Assembly: GCF_013387495.1 (NCBI RefSeq)
Contig: NZ_JABZEE010000076.1
Location: 1-38,255 of the forward strand
DNA length: 38,255 nucleotides
Reading direction: 5' to 3'
Source: Streptomyces sp. PKU-EA00015
Lineage (GTDB): Bacteria > Actinomycetota > Actinomycetes > Streptomycetales > Streptomycetaceae
In this document: piece after piece, positions 14,890-23,759 of the stretch
Layout: each line of letters starts with the position of its first letter
How positions within the stretch are numbered: position 1 is the stretch's first letter
The notes under the pieces: generated by a model
The model's database searches: none
Told to the model about the DNA's origin: nothing
Seen by the model: only the letters and a program-made list of their open reading frames with translations
Position numbers and translations under genes: made by a program

Positions 14890-16773
14890 TCAGCCACCGG
14901 GCGCCTCCCCGCCCGGTTGACGCCGGTATCCGGTACCGGCCCCCGGCCGGATCTCCGCCTTGTCGAGCTCTTCGTCGAGGGCAATGGCGGCGGCGATCAG
15001 GGCGAGGTGCGTGAACGCCTGGGGGAAGTTGCCCAGTTGTTCCCCCGAAGGTCCGATCTCCTCGGCGAACAGGCCGACGTGGTTGGCGTAGGTGAGCATC
15101 TTGTCGAAGGCGTAGCGGGCCTGTTGGAGCCTGCCGGACCGGGCCAGGGCTTCGACGTAGAGGAAGCTGCAGAGGTTGAAGGTCCCCTCCGAGCCGCGCA
15201 GACCGTCGGGGGAGGCAGCAGGGTCGTACCGGTAGACCAGGCTGTCGCTGACCAGTTCCTCGTCCATGGCGTCGAGAGTGGTGAGCCAGTCCGGGTCCCG
15301 CGGGGAGACGAAACCGACCCGCGGCATCAGCAGCAGCGAGGCATCCAGGACGTCGGTGGCGTAGTGCTGCACGAACGCCTGGCGCTTCTCGCTCCAGCCG
15401 CGTTGGGCGATCTGACGGAAGACCGCGTCACGGACCCCGGTCCAGCGGGCGACATCGGCCGGCCGGGAGTAGGTGGTCGCCAGATGGACACCGCGGTCGA
15501 AGGCGACCCAGGTCATCAGCCTGCTGTAGGTGAAGTTCTGGCGGCCCCCGCGGGTCTCCCAGATGCCTTCGTCTGGGCGGTCCCAGTTGTCGGCGAGCCA
15601 GTCCAGCACGTCGCTGAACGCCTTCCAGCCGCGGATGGCACCGATGTCGCCGCCCACGGCGAGGGCGTCGGCCGCCTCACCGTAGATGTCGAGCTGGAGC
15701 TGGTCGGCCGCCGCGTTGCCCGCCCGTACGGGCGCCGAGCCCATGTAGCCCTCCAGGTGGCCGAGGGTCTCCTCGCTCAGGTGGGGCTCCCCGTCGACCC
15801 GGTACATGATCTGCAAGGGGTCGCCCGAGGCGGTCGCGCCGGCCTCCGTGCGGTCGCGCAGCCAGTGGCGGAAGGCGTGCGCCTCCCGCTCGAAGCCCAG
15901 GTCGATCAGGGCCCGGACCGACAGCGAGGCGTCCCGGATCCACGTGTAGCGGTAGTCCCAGTTGCGTTCGCCGCCGATCTGCTCGGGCAGTCCCATGGTC
16001 GCGGCGGCGATCGGCGCACCGGTGGGGGCGTAGGTGAGCAGTTTGAGCGTGATCGCCGAGCGGTTGACCATGTTCTGCCAGCGACCGCGGTAGGTGGAGG
16101 AGCGCAGCCATGCGTGCCAGAAGGCGCGGCATGCCTCGAGTTCCTCGGCGACGGCGTCCATGGAGGGCGTGTGCGGGACGGGTGCGCCGCTCACGGTGCT
16201 GGTCAGCACGACGGCGGCCATCTCGCCTGCCCCGAGGGTGAAGCGGGCCGTGATGTCGTCGCCCTCGGTCCGCAGGGGAACGAGGTCGGTGGCCTGGAGA
16301 TGAAGGTCCGTCCCCGGACCGTGGAAGACCGCCGAGCGGTCGCCGCTTCGTGTGAGGGAGTGCGGGGCACGTGCGTAGTCGAAACGCGGGCTGCAGGCGA
16401 ACGTGAACGGCAGGCTGCCCCTGACCACCCGGGCGACTCTGACCAGGCGGTGCCGGTCCGTCGCAGTGGTGCTGTCGATCGGTGTCATGAAGTCGGCGAC
16501 TTCGCCGACGCCACCGGGGGCAAGGAAACGGTTGACCAGGACGGCGGTGTCGGAGAGGTACAGCTGGTGGACCGTGGCACCACTGTCGTCGGGGAGATCC
16601 GCGGCGAGCCGGCAGCAGCCTCCGCGCTCACTGTCGAGGAGCGAGGCGAAGACGCTGGGTGAGTCGAAGCGAGGAGTGCACCACCAGTCGATCGTTCCGC
16701 CGGAGGACACGAGGGCTGCCGTCTGAAGATCGCCGACCATGCCGTGGTCGGCGAGGGGCGGGTAACGGTTCAT
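14890..16773 (-). CDS. Glycoside hydrolase family 15 protein (glucoamylase/trehalase-like)
   Basis: The 627-residue protein matches actinobacterial GH15 enzymes of about 600 residues. The N-terminal beta-sandwich opens YPPLADHGMVGDLQTAALVS and contains GTIDWWCTPRFDSPSVFASL. The (alpha/alpha)6 barrel contains GGERNWDYRYTWIRDASLSV, DEGIWETRGGRQNFTYSRLM with the likely general-acid Glu near residue 403, and GLFAEEIGPSGEQLGNFPQA with the likely general-base Glu near 569. There is no signal peptide, so it acts in the cytosol, probably on trehalose or short alpha-glucans; mycobacterial and streptomycete homologues include trehalases. GAAGGAGGG precedes the ATG. It is divergent from the LAL regulator, a possible controller. 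Confidence 0.9.
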   Translation of the reverse strand: MNRYPPLADHGMVGDLQTAALVSSGGTIDWWCTPRFDSPSVFASLLDSERGGCCRLAADLPDDSGATVHQLYLSDTAVLVNRFLAPGGVGEVADFMTPIDSTTATDRHRLVRVARVVRGSLPFTFACSPRFDYARAPHSLTRSGDRSAVFHGPGTDLHLQATDLVPLRTEGDDITARFTLGAGEMAAVVLTSTVSGAPVPHTPSMDAVAEELEACRAFWHAWLRSSTYRGRWQNMVNRSAITLKLLTYAPTGAPIAAATMGLPEQIGGERNWDYRYTWIRDASLSVRALIDLGFEREAHAFRHWLRDRTEAGATASGDPLQIMYRVDGEPHLSEETLGHLEGYMGSAPVRAGNAAADQLQLDIYGEAADALAVGGDIGAIRGWKAFSDVLDWLADNWDRPDEGIWETRGGRQNFTYSRLMTWVAFDRGVHLATTYSRPADVARWTGVRDAVFRQIAQRGWSEKRQAFVQHYATDVLDASLLLMPRVGFVSPRDPDWLTTLDAMDEELVSDSLVYRYDPAASPDGLRGSEGTFNLCSFLYVEALARSGRLQQARYAFDKMLTYANHVGLFAEEIGPSGEQLGNFPQAFTHLALIAAAIALDEELDKAEIRPGAGTGYRRQPGGEAPGG

Positions 16774-17143
16774 GATCCCTCCTTCACCGGGCGATCCCAG
16801 GCGGCTTGTTGAACCCGGCCATGTCCGGCCGGCGCGAGCCGAGCACTCGACGCCCCTGGTGCCCCGGCCCGCCAGTTACGGGTCGGGCGATGCGGCAGCG
16901 CGCCGCGGAGGACACGCGCCGCGGAGGGCAGGAGACACGCGTGGCCGGGTGGTGCCACCACCACTCACAGCTTGCGCCCCACGCCGACGCGGCGCATGCG
17001 GGCAGGCACCCCGGGAGCCGTGCCCCTGCCACTGGACATACGGGCTGGTGAAGGGGCCATTGGCCTGGTGCGCCGCGCGCCTGGCCAGGGAGGCTGGGAT
17101 GCTGGAGGGTGCGCTACCCATGACATGACCTTGACGGACAGCG
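16774..17143. other. Divergent intergenic region between GH15 and LAL regulator
   Basis: About 370 bases lie between the GH15 start and the LuxR-type regulator start. No gene or clear repeat is seen. It should hold promoters for both genes. Confidence 0.5.
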
Positions 17144-19834
17144 GTGGTGAGCGCCGTGGCAGAGACCTACGACAGCGCCCAAGGACCGACCGTTCCGGCC
17201 GTTCCCTATGCCGATCCCCTGGGAGACCCGTTTCTGCGTACCCGGTTCGCCCTTCCCGCGAGACCCGCCACGTTCCTGCGGCGGCAGCGGCTCGTCGACC
17301 ATCTCGACCAGGCTCTCCGGACGCCGTTGACACTGCTCAACGGCCCGGCCGGAGCCGGTAAGACCCTGATGGCCGCCGACTGGGCCGCCGGCCTGCGCCG
17401 GCCGGTCGCCTGGCTCACCGCCGAGGCGGAGGACCGGCAGCCCGGGGTGTTCTGGGCGTACGTCCTCCAGTCCTTGCGGGCCTGCGGTGCACTGGCATCC
17501 GACGCGGTGGCGCCCCCCGCGGACGCGACCGGGGTGGACCGCAGGCTGCTGGCCGCGCTCGCCGCCGAGCTGAACGACCGCGACCGGCCCGTGGTCCTCG
17601 TGCTCGACGAATACGACCGCGTGACCGCGCCGGAGGTCGCGGAGCAGCTGGAATTCGTCCTGCACCACGCCGGGCGGGGGCTGCATCTCGTCCTCGTCAC
17701 CCGCACCGAACCGCTGCTTCCGCTGCACCGTTACCGGGCGGTCGGCGAGCTGACGGAGATCCGCGCCGCCGAGTTGGCTTTCACCCCGGAGGAGACCGCC
17801 GCACTGCTGGAGCTGCACGGACTGAGCCTTCCGGTCCACGCCGCGCGGGCCCTGGTGGACCGCACCCGGGGCTGGGCCGCCGGTCTGCGCCTGTTCGTCC
17901 TGGCCGCGCGGGACAGCGCCGACCCGGAGCTCTACCTGAAGGAATTCGAGGCGGCCCGCAGTCCGGTCGCGGACTTCCTGCTGGCCGAGGTCCTCAAGGG
18001 TCGGACGGAGGAGACACAGGACCTCCTGCTGCGCGTCAGCGTCCTGGAGCGTTTCTGTCCGGATCTGGCCAACGCACTGACCCTCCGGACCGATGCCGAG
18101 CCCCTCCTTGCCGGGCTGTGCCGCGACAACGCGTTCGTCGAGCACCTGGGGCACTCGTGGTACCAACTCCACCCGCTGTTCGGGGAAATACTCCGAGCCC
18201 ATCTGCGCGAGCGCCTGCCCGGGCTGGAGCCGGAACTCCACAGGCGGGCCGCGCGGTGGCTGCGCAGTTCAGGTTTCCTGCCGGAGGCGCTTGTCCACGG
18301 GGCCGCCGCGGGCGACTGGGATTTCGCCGCCGGTGCCCTCGTCGACGACCTGGCGATCGGACAGCTCTTCACCGGCCTGCGCTCGAGCGACCTGGCCGAG
18401 TTGTTCTCCCGCATGGGACCCGAGGCCAGGAGCCCCGCGACGGACCTCGTGCGCGCCGCCCGTGACCTGTCCCGGTACGACCTCGATCGTGGGCTGGCAC
18501 GACTGCGCCACGCCGAGGAGGGTCTGGCCGAGGACTCGCCCGACCTGGCTGCCGCCCAGCTGAGCTGTGCGCTGCTCGAAGCACTGGCCGCCCGGCTGAC
18601 CGGATGTCCCCCACGGGTCGAAAAGGCCGCCGAAGCGGCCGATGAACTGCGACAGGAAGTCCCGGCGCACCTCTTGGACAAGCATCCCGAACTCACCGCT
18701 CTCCTGCTGACGCATCTGGGATCGGCGCGCCTGTGGGCCGGGCGTTTCGAGGACGCCCGCGCCGTCCTGACCACCGTGGCCGGCACTCCCGGCGGAGCCT
18801 CCACCGTGCTGCCCCGGGAGGAGTCGATGGGGCACCTGGCCCTGCTCGACTATCTGAACGGCTGGCTCGGCCGGGCGGAGCGCAAGGCTCTGGCGGCCGT
18901 TTCCGAGGCGGAGCGGATGGGAGTGCCCCAGCCGTCCGGCTCCGGCATCGGACGGCTGGTCCTGGCCGCCGTGGCCGTCGACCGCCATGAACTGGGCCGG
19001 GCGCAAGCCCTCCTCGACGAGACGGCCCAGCTCTCGTCGGGAACGCGCGATCCGGTGCTGGTGGCGGTACGATCCCTCGCCACAGCTCGTCTGCTGCTGG
19101 TCAGGGGTAAGGCACGAGCCGCCGTCGAGGCGGCGGGCCCGGCCGTCTCCGCCGCCGAGGCGTCACCCTGGGCGACAAGCCACGAAACGCTCGTCACCTC
19201 CGCCGCCCACCTGGCCGAAGGACGGCCCGACAGAGCCGCCGAGGTGCTCCAGGGCGTGTCCGGCGACCAGTCGGCGTGTGTCGCGGAGGCAGCGGCGATC
19301 CAGCTCGCCGCAGGGCGTCCCAAGGCGGCCATCGACCTGCTCGACAGCATTCGCCCCGACGGCCGGACGGGTCCGGCGGTGACCGTGGGGGTGGCGCTGG
19401 TGAGGGCTCGGGCCGCGCAGGGCGAGGGAGACACCGCCACCGCCCGCAGGCTCGTGGCGCAGGCGCTCCTCGACGCCCGGCGCGAGCGGCTACGGCGTCC
19501 GTTCCTCGATGCCGGAGCGTGGATCGGGCCTCTCCTGGCCACGGCTCCGCTGGACGAGCTGGCCGCGGGCTGGCTCACGCCCGGCTCGCCACGACGGGGT
19601 GAGCACCCGCGGCCGGAATCGCCGCCCTCGCCGCTCGTCGCGGTGGAGCTCAGCGGACGCGAGCGCGACGTCCTGGAGCGGCTGGCCCGGATGATGTCGA
19701 CGGAGGAGATCGCCGCCGACCTCTACGTGTCGGTGAACACGGTGAAGACCCACCTGAAAAGCGTGTACCGGAAGCTGGCGGTGAACCGGCGCAGCGACGC
19801 GGTGCGCCGCGCTCGCGACCTCCGGCTGCTGTGA
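17144..19834 (+). CDS. LuxR family transcriptional regulator, MalT/LAL type
   Basis: The 896-residue size is typical of LAL regulators (STAND ATPases). An ATPase module spans about residues 55-330, with Walker A GPAGAGKT (67-74) and Walker B VVLVLDEYD (near 148), followed by a winged-helix segment. A helical, TPR-like sensor region covers about 350-810, with abundant Ala/Leu/Glu/Arg helices such as LLAALAAELNDRD. A C-terminal LuxR helix-turn-helix (about 835-890) contains LSGRERDVLERLARMMSTEE and SVNTVKTHLKSVYRKLAV. MalT-type proteins switch on when ATP and an inducer are bound, often a maltodextrin. Its position opposite the GH15 gene makes a role in alpha-glucan use attractive but unproven. 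The start is uncertain; GTG at 17156 is an alternative. Confidence 0.92.
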   Translation: MVSAVAETYDSAQGPTVPAVPYADPLGDPFLRTRFALPARPATFLRRQRLVDHLDQALRTPLTLLNGPAGAGKTLMAADWAAGLRRPVAWLTAEAEDRQPGVFWAYVLQSLRACGALASDAVAPPADATGVDRRLLAALAAELNDRDRPVVLVLDEYDRVTAPEVAEQLEFVLHHAGRGLHLVLVTRTEPLLPLHRYRAVGELTEIRAAELAFTPEETAALLELHGLSLPVHAARALVDRTRGWAAGLRLFVLAARDSADPELYLKEFEAARSPVADFLLAEVLKGRTEETQDLLLRVSVLERFCPDLANALTLRTDAEPLLAGLCRDNAFVEHLGHSWYQLHPLFGEILRAHLRERLPGLEPELHRRAARWLRSSGFLPEALVHGAAAGDWDFAAGALVDDLAIGQLFTGLRSSDLAELFSRMGPEARSPATDLVRAARDLSRYDLDRGLARLRHAEEGLAEDSPDLAAAQLSCALLEALAARLTGCPPRVEKAAEAADELRQEVPAHLLDKHPELTALLLTHLGSARLWAGRFEDARAVLTTVAGTPGGASTVLPREESMGHLALLDYLNGWLGRAERKALAAVSEAERMGVPQPSGSGIGRLVLAAVAVDRHELGRAQALLDETAQLSSGTRDPVLVAVRSLATARLLLVRGKARAAVEAAGPAVSAAEASPWATSHETLVTSAAHLAEGRPDRAAEVLQGVSGDQSACVAEAAAIQLAAGRPKAAIDLLDSIRPDGRTGPAVTVGVALVRARAAQGEGDTATARRLVAQALLDARRERLRRPFLDAGAWIGPLLATAPLDELAAGWLTPGSPRRGEHPRPESPPSPLVAVELSGRERDVLERLARMMSTEEIAADLYVSVNTVKTHLKSVYRKLAVNRRSDAVRRARDLRLL

Positions 19835-19909
19835 ACGCGCGTCGGTGAGCGGGGCACGCACTTCGGGTTCGGCGCGCGCCTGGCGCAACAGGCTCCGGAC
19901 CACCGGGTC

Positions 19910-20176
19910 GTGCTGCACGTGTGCCGTGACGAGTGGCCGATCGTCAAGGCCGCCGTCCCGCCGGCCGCCGCAGTGGCAGTCAACCCGCTCCTGGGCCTGG
20001 ACGTGCGAGGTGCCCTCTGGCCGGCTCTCGCCGTCGCCGTGGCCGGGCAGGTGGGCTGGTCCGTGGCCGCGGCACGCCACGCCGGTGCTTCACCGCGGCT
20101 CATAGCCGCCACCGCATCGGTCAACCTGCTGCTCGGCCCACTGATCATCACCTTCAAGATCGTTCTGACGCACTGA
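19910..20176 (+). CDS. Small hypothetical membrane protein
   Basis: The 88-residue product has three hydrophobic stretches: VKAAVPPAAAVAVNPLLGL, ALWPALAVAVAGQVGWSVAA and VNLLLGPLIITFKIVL. It begins with a short polar segment carrying CRDEW. No signal peptide or family is recognised. The reading frame is also open upstream to the LAL regulator stop but holds no other start; GTG at 19910 or 19919 would serve, and neither has a clear Shine-Dalgarno sequence. Third-position G/C supports coding. It may be translated from the regulator's transcript, 75 bp downstream. Function unknown. Confidence 0.5.
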   Translation: MLHVCRDEWPIVKAAVPPAAAVAVNPLLGLDVRGALWPALAVAVAGQVGWSVAAARHAGASPRLIAATASVNLLLGPLIITFKIVLTH

Positions 20177-20302
20177 TCCGTGGCGTCCGATCACCGGGCG
20201 ACGGTCACCTGTACCGGGTGAGGTCCCAAGGAGCATGGTGGCGGACGATCGCAGGGAAAGGCGCCGTCCGCCTGTCCAAGGCAGTCCATGGAAGGACAGC
20301 TC

Positions 20303-20500
20303 GTGCGCTACGAGATCCGAATCGAGGGACACCTGTCGGAAACGCTGGCCAAAGCCTTCCCGGAGCTGGGCCACGTCGTGATGTCCGGCCAGACCGTCCT
20401 GTTCGGCCCTGTCGTGGACGAAGCGCACCTGTACGGGCTGCTGGCACGCTGCCAGTCACTGGGACTGCGGGTCGTGGAGATGCGGCAGCTGCCGGATTGA
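20303..20500 (+). CDS. Small conserved-type hypothetical protein
   Basis: The 65-residue protein reads as an alpha/beta mini-domain: a strand (RYEIRIEGHLS), a helix (TLAKAFPELG), a strand (QTVLFGPVV), a helix (EAHLYGLLARCQSLG) and a strand (LRVVEMRQL). The pattern is reminiscent of small Streptomyces proteins found beside signalling genes. AAGGA lies 6 bases before the GTG at 20303, which is why I prefer it over an ATG 15 bases upstream that would place the Shine-Dalgarno inside the coding region. It stands alone, converging on the DUF2252 operon. No catalytic residues stand out and the function is unknown. Confidence 0.65.
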   Translation: MRYEIRIEGHLSETLAKAFPELGHVVMSGQTVLFGPVVDEAHLYGLLARCQSLGLRVVEMRQLPD

Positions 20501-20709
20501 CGGGACCGGGCGGTGTGCGACACAGGATCGCGCGGAGTGCCATGAGCAACGACCGGCCCGCTGGACGGTAAACCGTGCACATGTCCCGATGACGGTGTCC
20601 GTGCCCGGAGAACCCCGGGGACGCGGTGCCGCCGCCCAGCCGTGGGGCACACGCCCCCCGGACTCCTCGTTGACCCCGGGCGACCTCGCGTGGTGACCGG
20701 GCAAGGGCC

Positions 20710-22119
20710 TCAGAGCCGCTGAGCTCTGATCCGGCCGGAGCGGCAGGCGGCTTCCAGGGCCTCGTAGTCCCGCTCGTTCTGGTCGGCATAGGACTGGGCG
20801 AACTCGGCAAGCGCGCGGTCGAAGCGGTCACTGCCGCCCAGGTAGGCGGTGAGGGCGATGGGATCGCCCGAGCGGGCGTGGGCCCGTGCCAGGGACGCCC
20901 CGCACAGCCGGCCGAAGAGGGAGAGCAGCCCCGGCCCCATGGTCTCCGGCTGTGCGATGCCCTTCCAGTCCCACAGTTGGCGCACGTAGAAATCCCGGCC
21001 CTGCCCGTCGAGGCCCACGATGTGAGTCCACCCGAGGAAGATGTCGCCGGCTGTCTGCATCAGGCGCTGTCCGGCCACCACCCGGCGGCCCTGGTTGTCG
21101 TAGCGTTCGCCGCCCGTGTGTGTGGCCAGCACCGATTCCTGGGCCTCCTTGGCCTGTAGCAGCAGGGGGTCGTCGTCGTCCCTGCCGAGCAGGAGAAGCA
21201 CCCAGCAGCGCGTACCGACACTGCCGACGCCCACGACCTTCCGGGCCATGTCCACCAGGCGGTAGTGGCGCAACAGGTGCCGGCGTTCGGACGGGAGGGT
21301 TTGTGCGTACCCGTCCAGAAGGGTCTGGAGCTCCTTCTCCCGCCCGGCCTCGGACGGGTCGGCCGCCAACTGAGCGAGCGGGGTGATCAGCGGTGGGTCC
21401 GGTGCGATGCGCCGGCCCTCGGCCGTGACACGGGTGAGCCTCTCGAAGGCCCGGAGATGAGTGCGCGTGCGGGCCCGCGCCGTGGCCTTGGCGGTACGGC
21501 GCCTGTCCTCCCTGTCCATCGACGAGGCCAGCAGTTCCCGCAGCCGGTCGGCGTCGTCCTGGGCGTACCAGATGTCCAGGGTGCGCATGCCGGCGAACTC
21601 TCGCATCCGCTCCCGGTAGGCTCTCGCGCAGGCCAGCACGGTGCCGTTCTGCTCCTTGAGCGAGAAGCCGTTGGCCCGGCCCGCCGTCACGAAACCGGCC
21701 GCGAGCCGCTTGACGTCCCATTCGAACGGTCCGGGCAAGGTCTCGTCGAAGTCGTTGATGTCGAAGACGAGACGGCGCTCCGGCGAGGCGAGCAGCCGGA
21801 AGTTCAGCGGGTGGGCGTCGCCGCAGAGCTGCACCTGCAGCCCGGTGTTGGGGAGAGGTGCCAGATCCGCCGCCATGATCGCGGCCGCGCCGCGGTAGAA
21901 GCGGAACGGCGACTCGAGCATGCGGCCATAGCGGATCGGCACCAACTCGGGTACTCGATCGGCTGACTGACGCTCTATCAGCTGGATCGGGTCGGGTCGC
22001 CGCTGGGCCGTCTCGTACCAGCCGTGGCACGAACGCGACGCCCGCCTGCGCGCGTTCCTGCCGCACGCCGCTCGCTCGGCCGGTGACAGGGACGCCGTGA
22101 AAGCGCTGGGTACGGTCAT
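20710..22119 (-). CDS. DUF2252 family protein (kinase-like fold)
   Basis: The 469-residue protein shows the DUF2252 hallmarks: an N-terminal ELVPIRYGRMLESPFRFYRG, then QLCGDAHPLNFRLLASPE, VFDINDFDETLPGPFEWDVK, and later VVGVGSVGTRCWVLLLLGR and YVRQLWDWKG. The GDAHPxNF and FDINDFDE motifs resemble the catalytic loop and metal-binding motif of aminoglycoside-phosphotransferase-type kinases, so the family is believed to have a kinase-like fold; its substrate is unknown. The start overlaps the stop of the upstream potassium-channel gene by four bases (ATGA), so the two are translationally coupled. That pairing hints at a joint role in ion homeostasis or envelope stress, which is inference. Confidence 0.9.
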   Translation of the reverse strand: MTVPSAFTASLSPAERAACGRNARRRASRSCHGWYETAQRRPDPIQLIERQSADRVPELVPIRYGRMLESPFRFYRGAAAIMAADLAPLPNTGLQVQLCGDAHPLNFRLLASPERRLVFDINDFDETLPGPFEWDVKRLAAGFVTAGRANGFSLKEQNGTVLACARAYRERMREFAGMRTLDIWYAQDDADRLRELLASSMDREDRRRTAKATARARTRTHLRAFERLTRVTAEGRRIAPDPPLITPLAQLAADPSEAGREKELQTLLDGYAQTLPSERRHLLRHYRLVDMARKVVGVGSVGTRCWVLLLLGRDDDDPLLLQAKEAQESVLATHTGGERYDNQGRRVVAGQRLMQTAGDIFLGWTHIVGLDGQGRDFYVRQLWDWKGIAQPETMGPGLLSLFGRLCGASLARAHARSGDPIALTAYLGGSDRFDRALAEFAQSYADQNERDYEALEAACRSGRIRAQRL

Positions 22120-22757
22120 GGTCCGGCCTCCCGGTCCGGCGTCCCGGCGTCGGTGCCGGAACGCGGCTGAGCCGACGGCTCTCGGCGCTGCCGGCGCAGC
22201 CCCGCCTCGACCGCGCTCGCCAGCACCCGTGCGGCGACGCCCACGAGCAACAGCCCTCCCGTCATCTGCAGCATCGTCAGCACGCGCCCGGTCTGGGTGC
22301 GTGCCGTGATGTCCCCGTAGCCGATGGTGCTGAACGTGGTCAGAGTGAAGTACAAGGCGTCCGTCCTGGTCAGCGGCTCGCTGAAGGAGCCCGGGGCGGA
22401 GCGGCCCAGCAGGTAATAGGCGCCGGCGAAGAGGACCAGGAACAGCACCAGCGTGGCGGCCAGGGCCTCGACGGCCTTCAGGCGCGGGTGGGGCGAGCGC
22501 ACGATGACCCGCACCTCCCACAAGAACACCAGCAGCACCGCCACCAGGCCGCATACCAGCAGCGCCGACGCACCAGCCGTACCGCGCTCGCCCAGGGGCA
22601 GCAGGTAGTAGGCGGTGACGAGGCCGGCGGCGATGAGCACGGCGCGGGCGACGGTGAGTACCGCCGCCCACCGGCGGGGGCGGAGCCGCCGGCGGCGCCG
22701 GTGCGCGTCCGGCCCGGACCGGATGTGGTCCGTCCGGGCAGTGCTCGGGTCGCTCAT
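22116..22757 (-). CDS. Potassium channel family membrane protein
   Basis: The 213-residue protein has a basic N-terminus (HRRRRRLRPRR), membrane segments at about 30-50, 62-80 and 93-115, a pore loop and a final helix at about 158-180. The pore reads LTTFSTIGYGDITART, with the TIGYGD potassium selectivity filter, so it is an ion-channel (Ion_trans_2-type) protein conducting K+ across the cell membrane. No RCK/TrkA-N regulatory domain follows; the tail is short and charged. It is the first gene of a two-gene operon with DUF2252 (4-bp overlap), divergent from the HdeD-like gene across 220 bp. Gating is not predictable from sequence. Confidence 0.9.
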   Translation of the reverse strand: MSDPSTARTDHIRSGPDAHRRRRRLRPRRWAAVLTVARAVLIAAGLVTAYYLLPLGERGTAGASALLVCGLVAVLLVFLWEVRVIVRSPHPRLKAVEALAATLVLFLVLFAGAYYLLGRSAPGSFSEPLTRTDALYFTLTTFSTIGYGDITARTQTGRVLTMLQMTGGLLLVGVAARVLASAVEAGLRRQRREPSAQPRSGTDAGTPDREAGP

Positions 22758-22977
22758 CTCGTGTCTCTTCGCTCCCTCCGGCCGGAAGGCCGATGGGCCG
22801 GGCGCCGGGAGACTCCCACTTCACCGCGAGGGGGTCGTCGCCGGATCACCCGTGGTGGGTGACCCGGCACCCGGTGACAGGCGTGACCCTGGAGCGGTCA
22901 GGTCTTCGCACACCGCCCCTCATGCACCGCCCCGTCGGCGGTCCGGAAGCGACCGCTCGATCACGCGAGGAGGAGCC

Positions 22978-23637
22978 ATGACCATGCCGCGTGGTCCGGC
23001 ATCGCGTACCGGACAGGAAGACGAGCCCGACGGGGCGCCCCCAGGTCCGATGGGAGACTCCGCGCAGGCACTGGCGCGGCTCGGCCGTTCATGGACCTGG
23101 CTCCTGGCCGCGGCCCTCGCCACCCTGGTGCCAGGCGTCCTGGTACTGGTCTGGCCGGAGGCGACTTTGCACATCGTCGCTGTCCTCATCGGCCTGAACC
23201 TGCTGGTGACCGGGGCATTCCGGTTCGTGGGCGTCTTCGCACGCGCGGGGCACGAACGGCTCCCGGGGCTGCTCCTGGCCGTGCTGTACGTCCTGGCCGG
23301 CGTGCTGTGCCTGCGGAACCCGCTGCAGACGATCGCCGCGCTCTCACTGATCGTCGGGGTCGTCTGGGTCCTGTCCGGCATCCTCACCCTCTACACGGCC
23401 CTTGCCACCGAGGACCTGCCACACCGTGGCGTCGTGCTGGGCGCCGCGGTGCTCGGCATCGTCGCAGGGATCGTGGTGCTCGCGCTGCCGACCGAGTCTG
23501 CCCGCGCCCTGACCCGGCTGCTCGGCCTGTGGCTCGTCCTGCTCGGCCTGGGCGAGGCGGCGGTCGCCCTCGCGTGGCGGGCCGCGCTCCGAAAGACGCA
23601 CCCCACCGGGCCGCAGGCCCCCGACGAGACACCCTGA
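22978..23637 (+). CDS. HdeD family acid-resistance-like membrane protein
   Basis: The 219-residue protein has a 40-residue polar N-terminus followed by six closely spaced membrane helices starting at WTWLLAAALATLVPGVLVLV. The motifs WPEATLHIVAVLIGLNLLVTG and VLAGVLCLRNPLQTIAALSL, with short loops, match HdeD/DUF308 proteins; E. coli HdeD takes part in high-density acid resistance. GAGGAGG precedes the ATG at good spacing, so I reject longer upstream readings. It is transcribed away from the K+ channel operon and 122 bp ahead of the large membrane protein, possibly in one transcription unit. The family call is good; the physiological role in Streptomyces is not established. Confidence 0.88.
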   Translation: MTMPRGPASRTGQEDEPDGAPPGPMGDSAQALARLGRSWTWLLAAALATLVPGVLVLVWPEATLHIVAVLIGLNLLVTGAFRFVGVFARAGHERLPGLLLAVLYVLAGVLCLRNPLQTIAALSLIVGVVWVLSGILTLYTALATEDLPHRGVVLGAAVLGIVAGIVVLALPTESARALTRLLGLWLVLLGLGEAAVALAWRAALRKTHPTGPQAPDETP

Positions 23638-23759
23638 CACCGCACCCGCCACTCCGGCGCGCGCGGCAAACGCACCGGGCCCGGGCGGTCGCCCGACCAC
23701 AGTCATCCTGACCGGCGGCCTTTGCGGCCGGGGCGGCGCACACACGGAAAGGAGCACCC

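Noticed and set aside
14917..16662. Long plus-strand frame across the GH15 gene
   Set aside because: Val/Gly/Glu/Arg-rich antisense of a clearly conserved enzyme; no motifs.
22120..22824. N-terminal extension of the DUF2252 frame into the channel gene
   Set aside because: The extension overlaps the channel gene out of frame and is Pro/Arg-rich; the family starts near the ATG at 22119.
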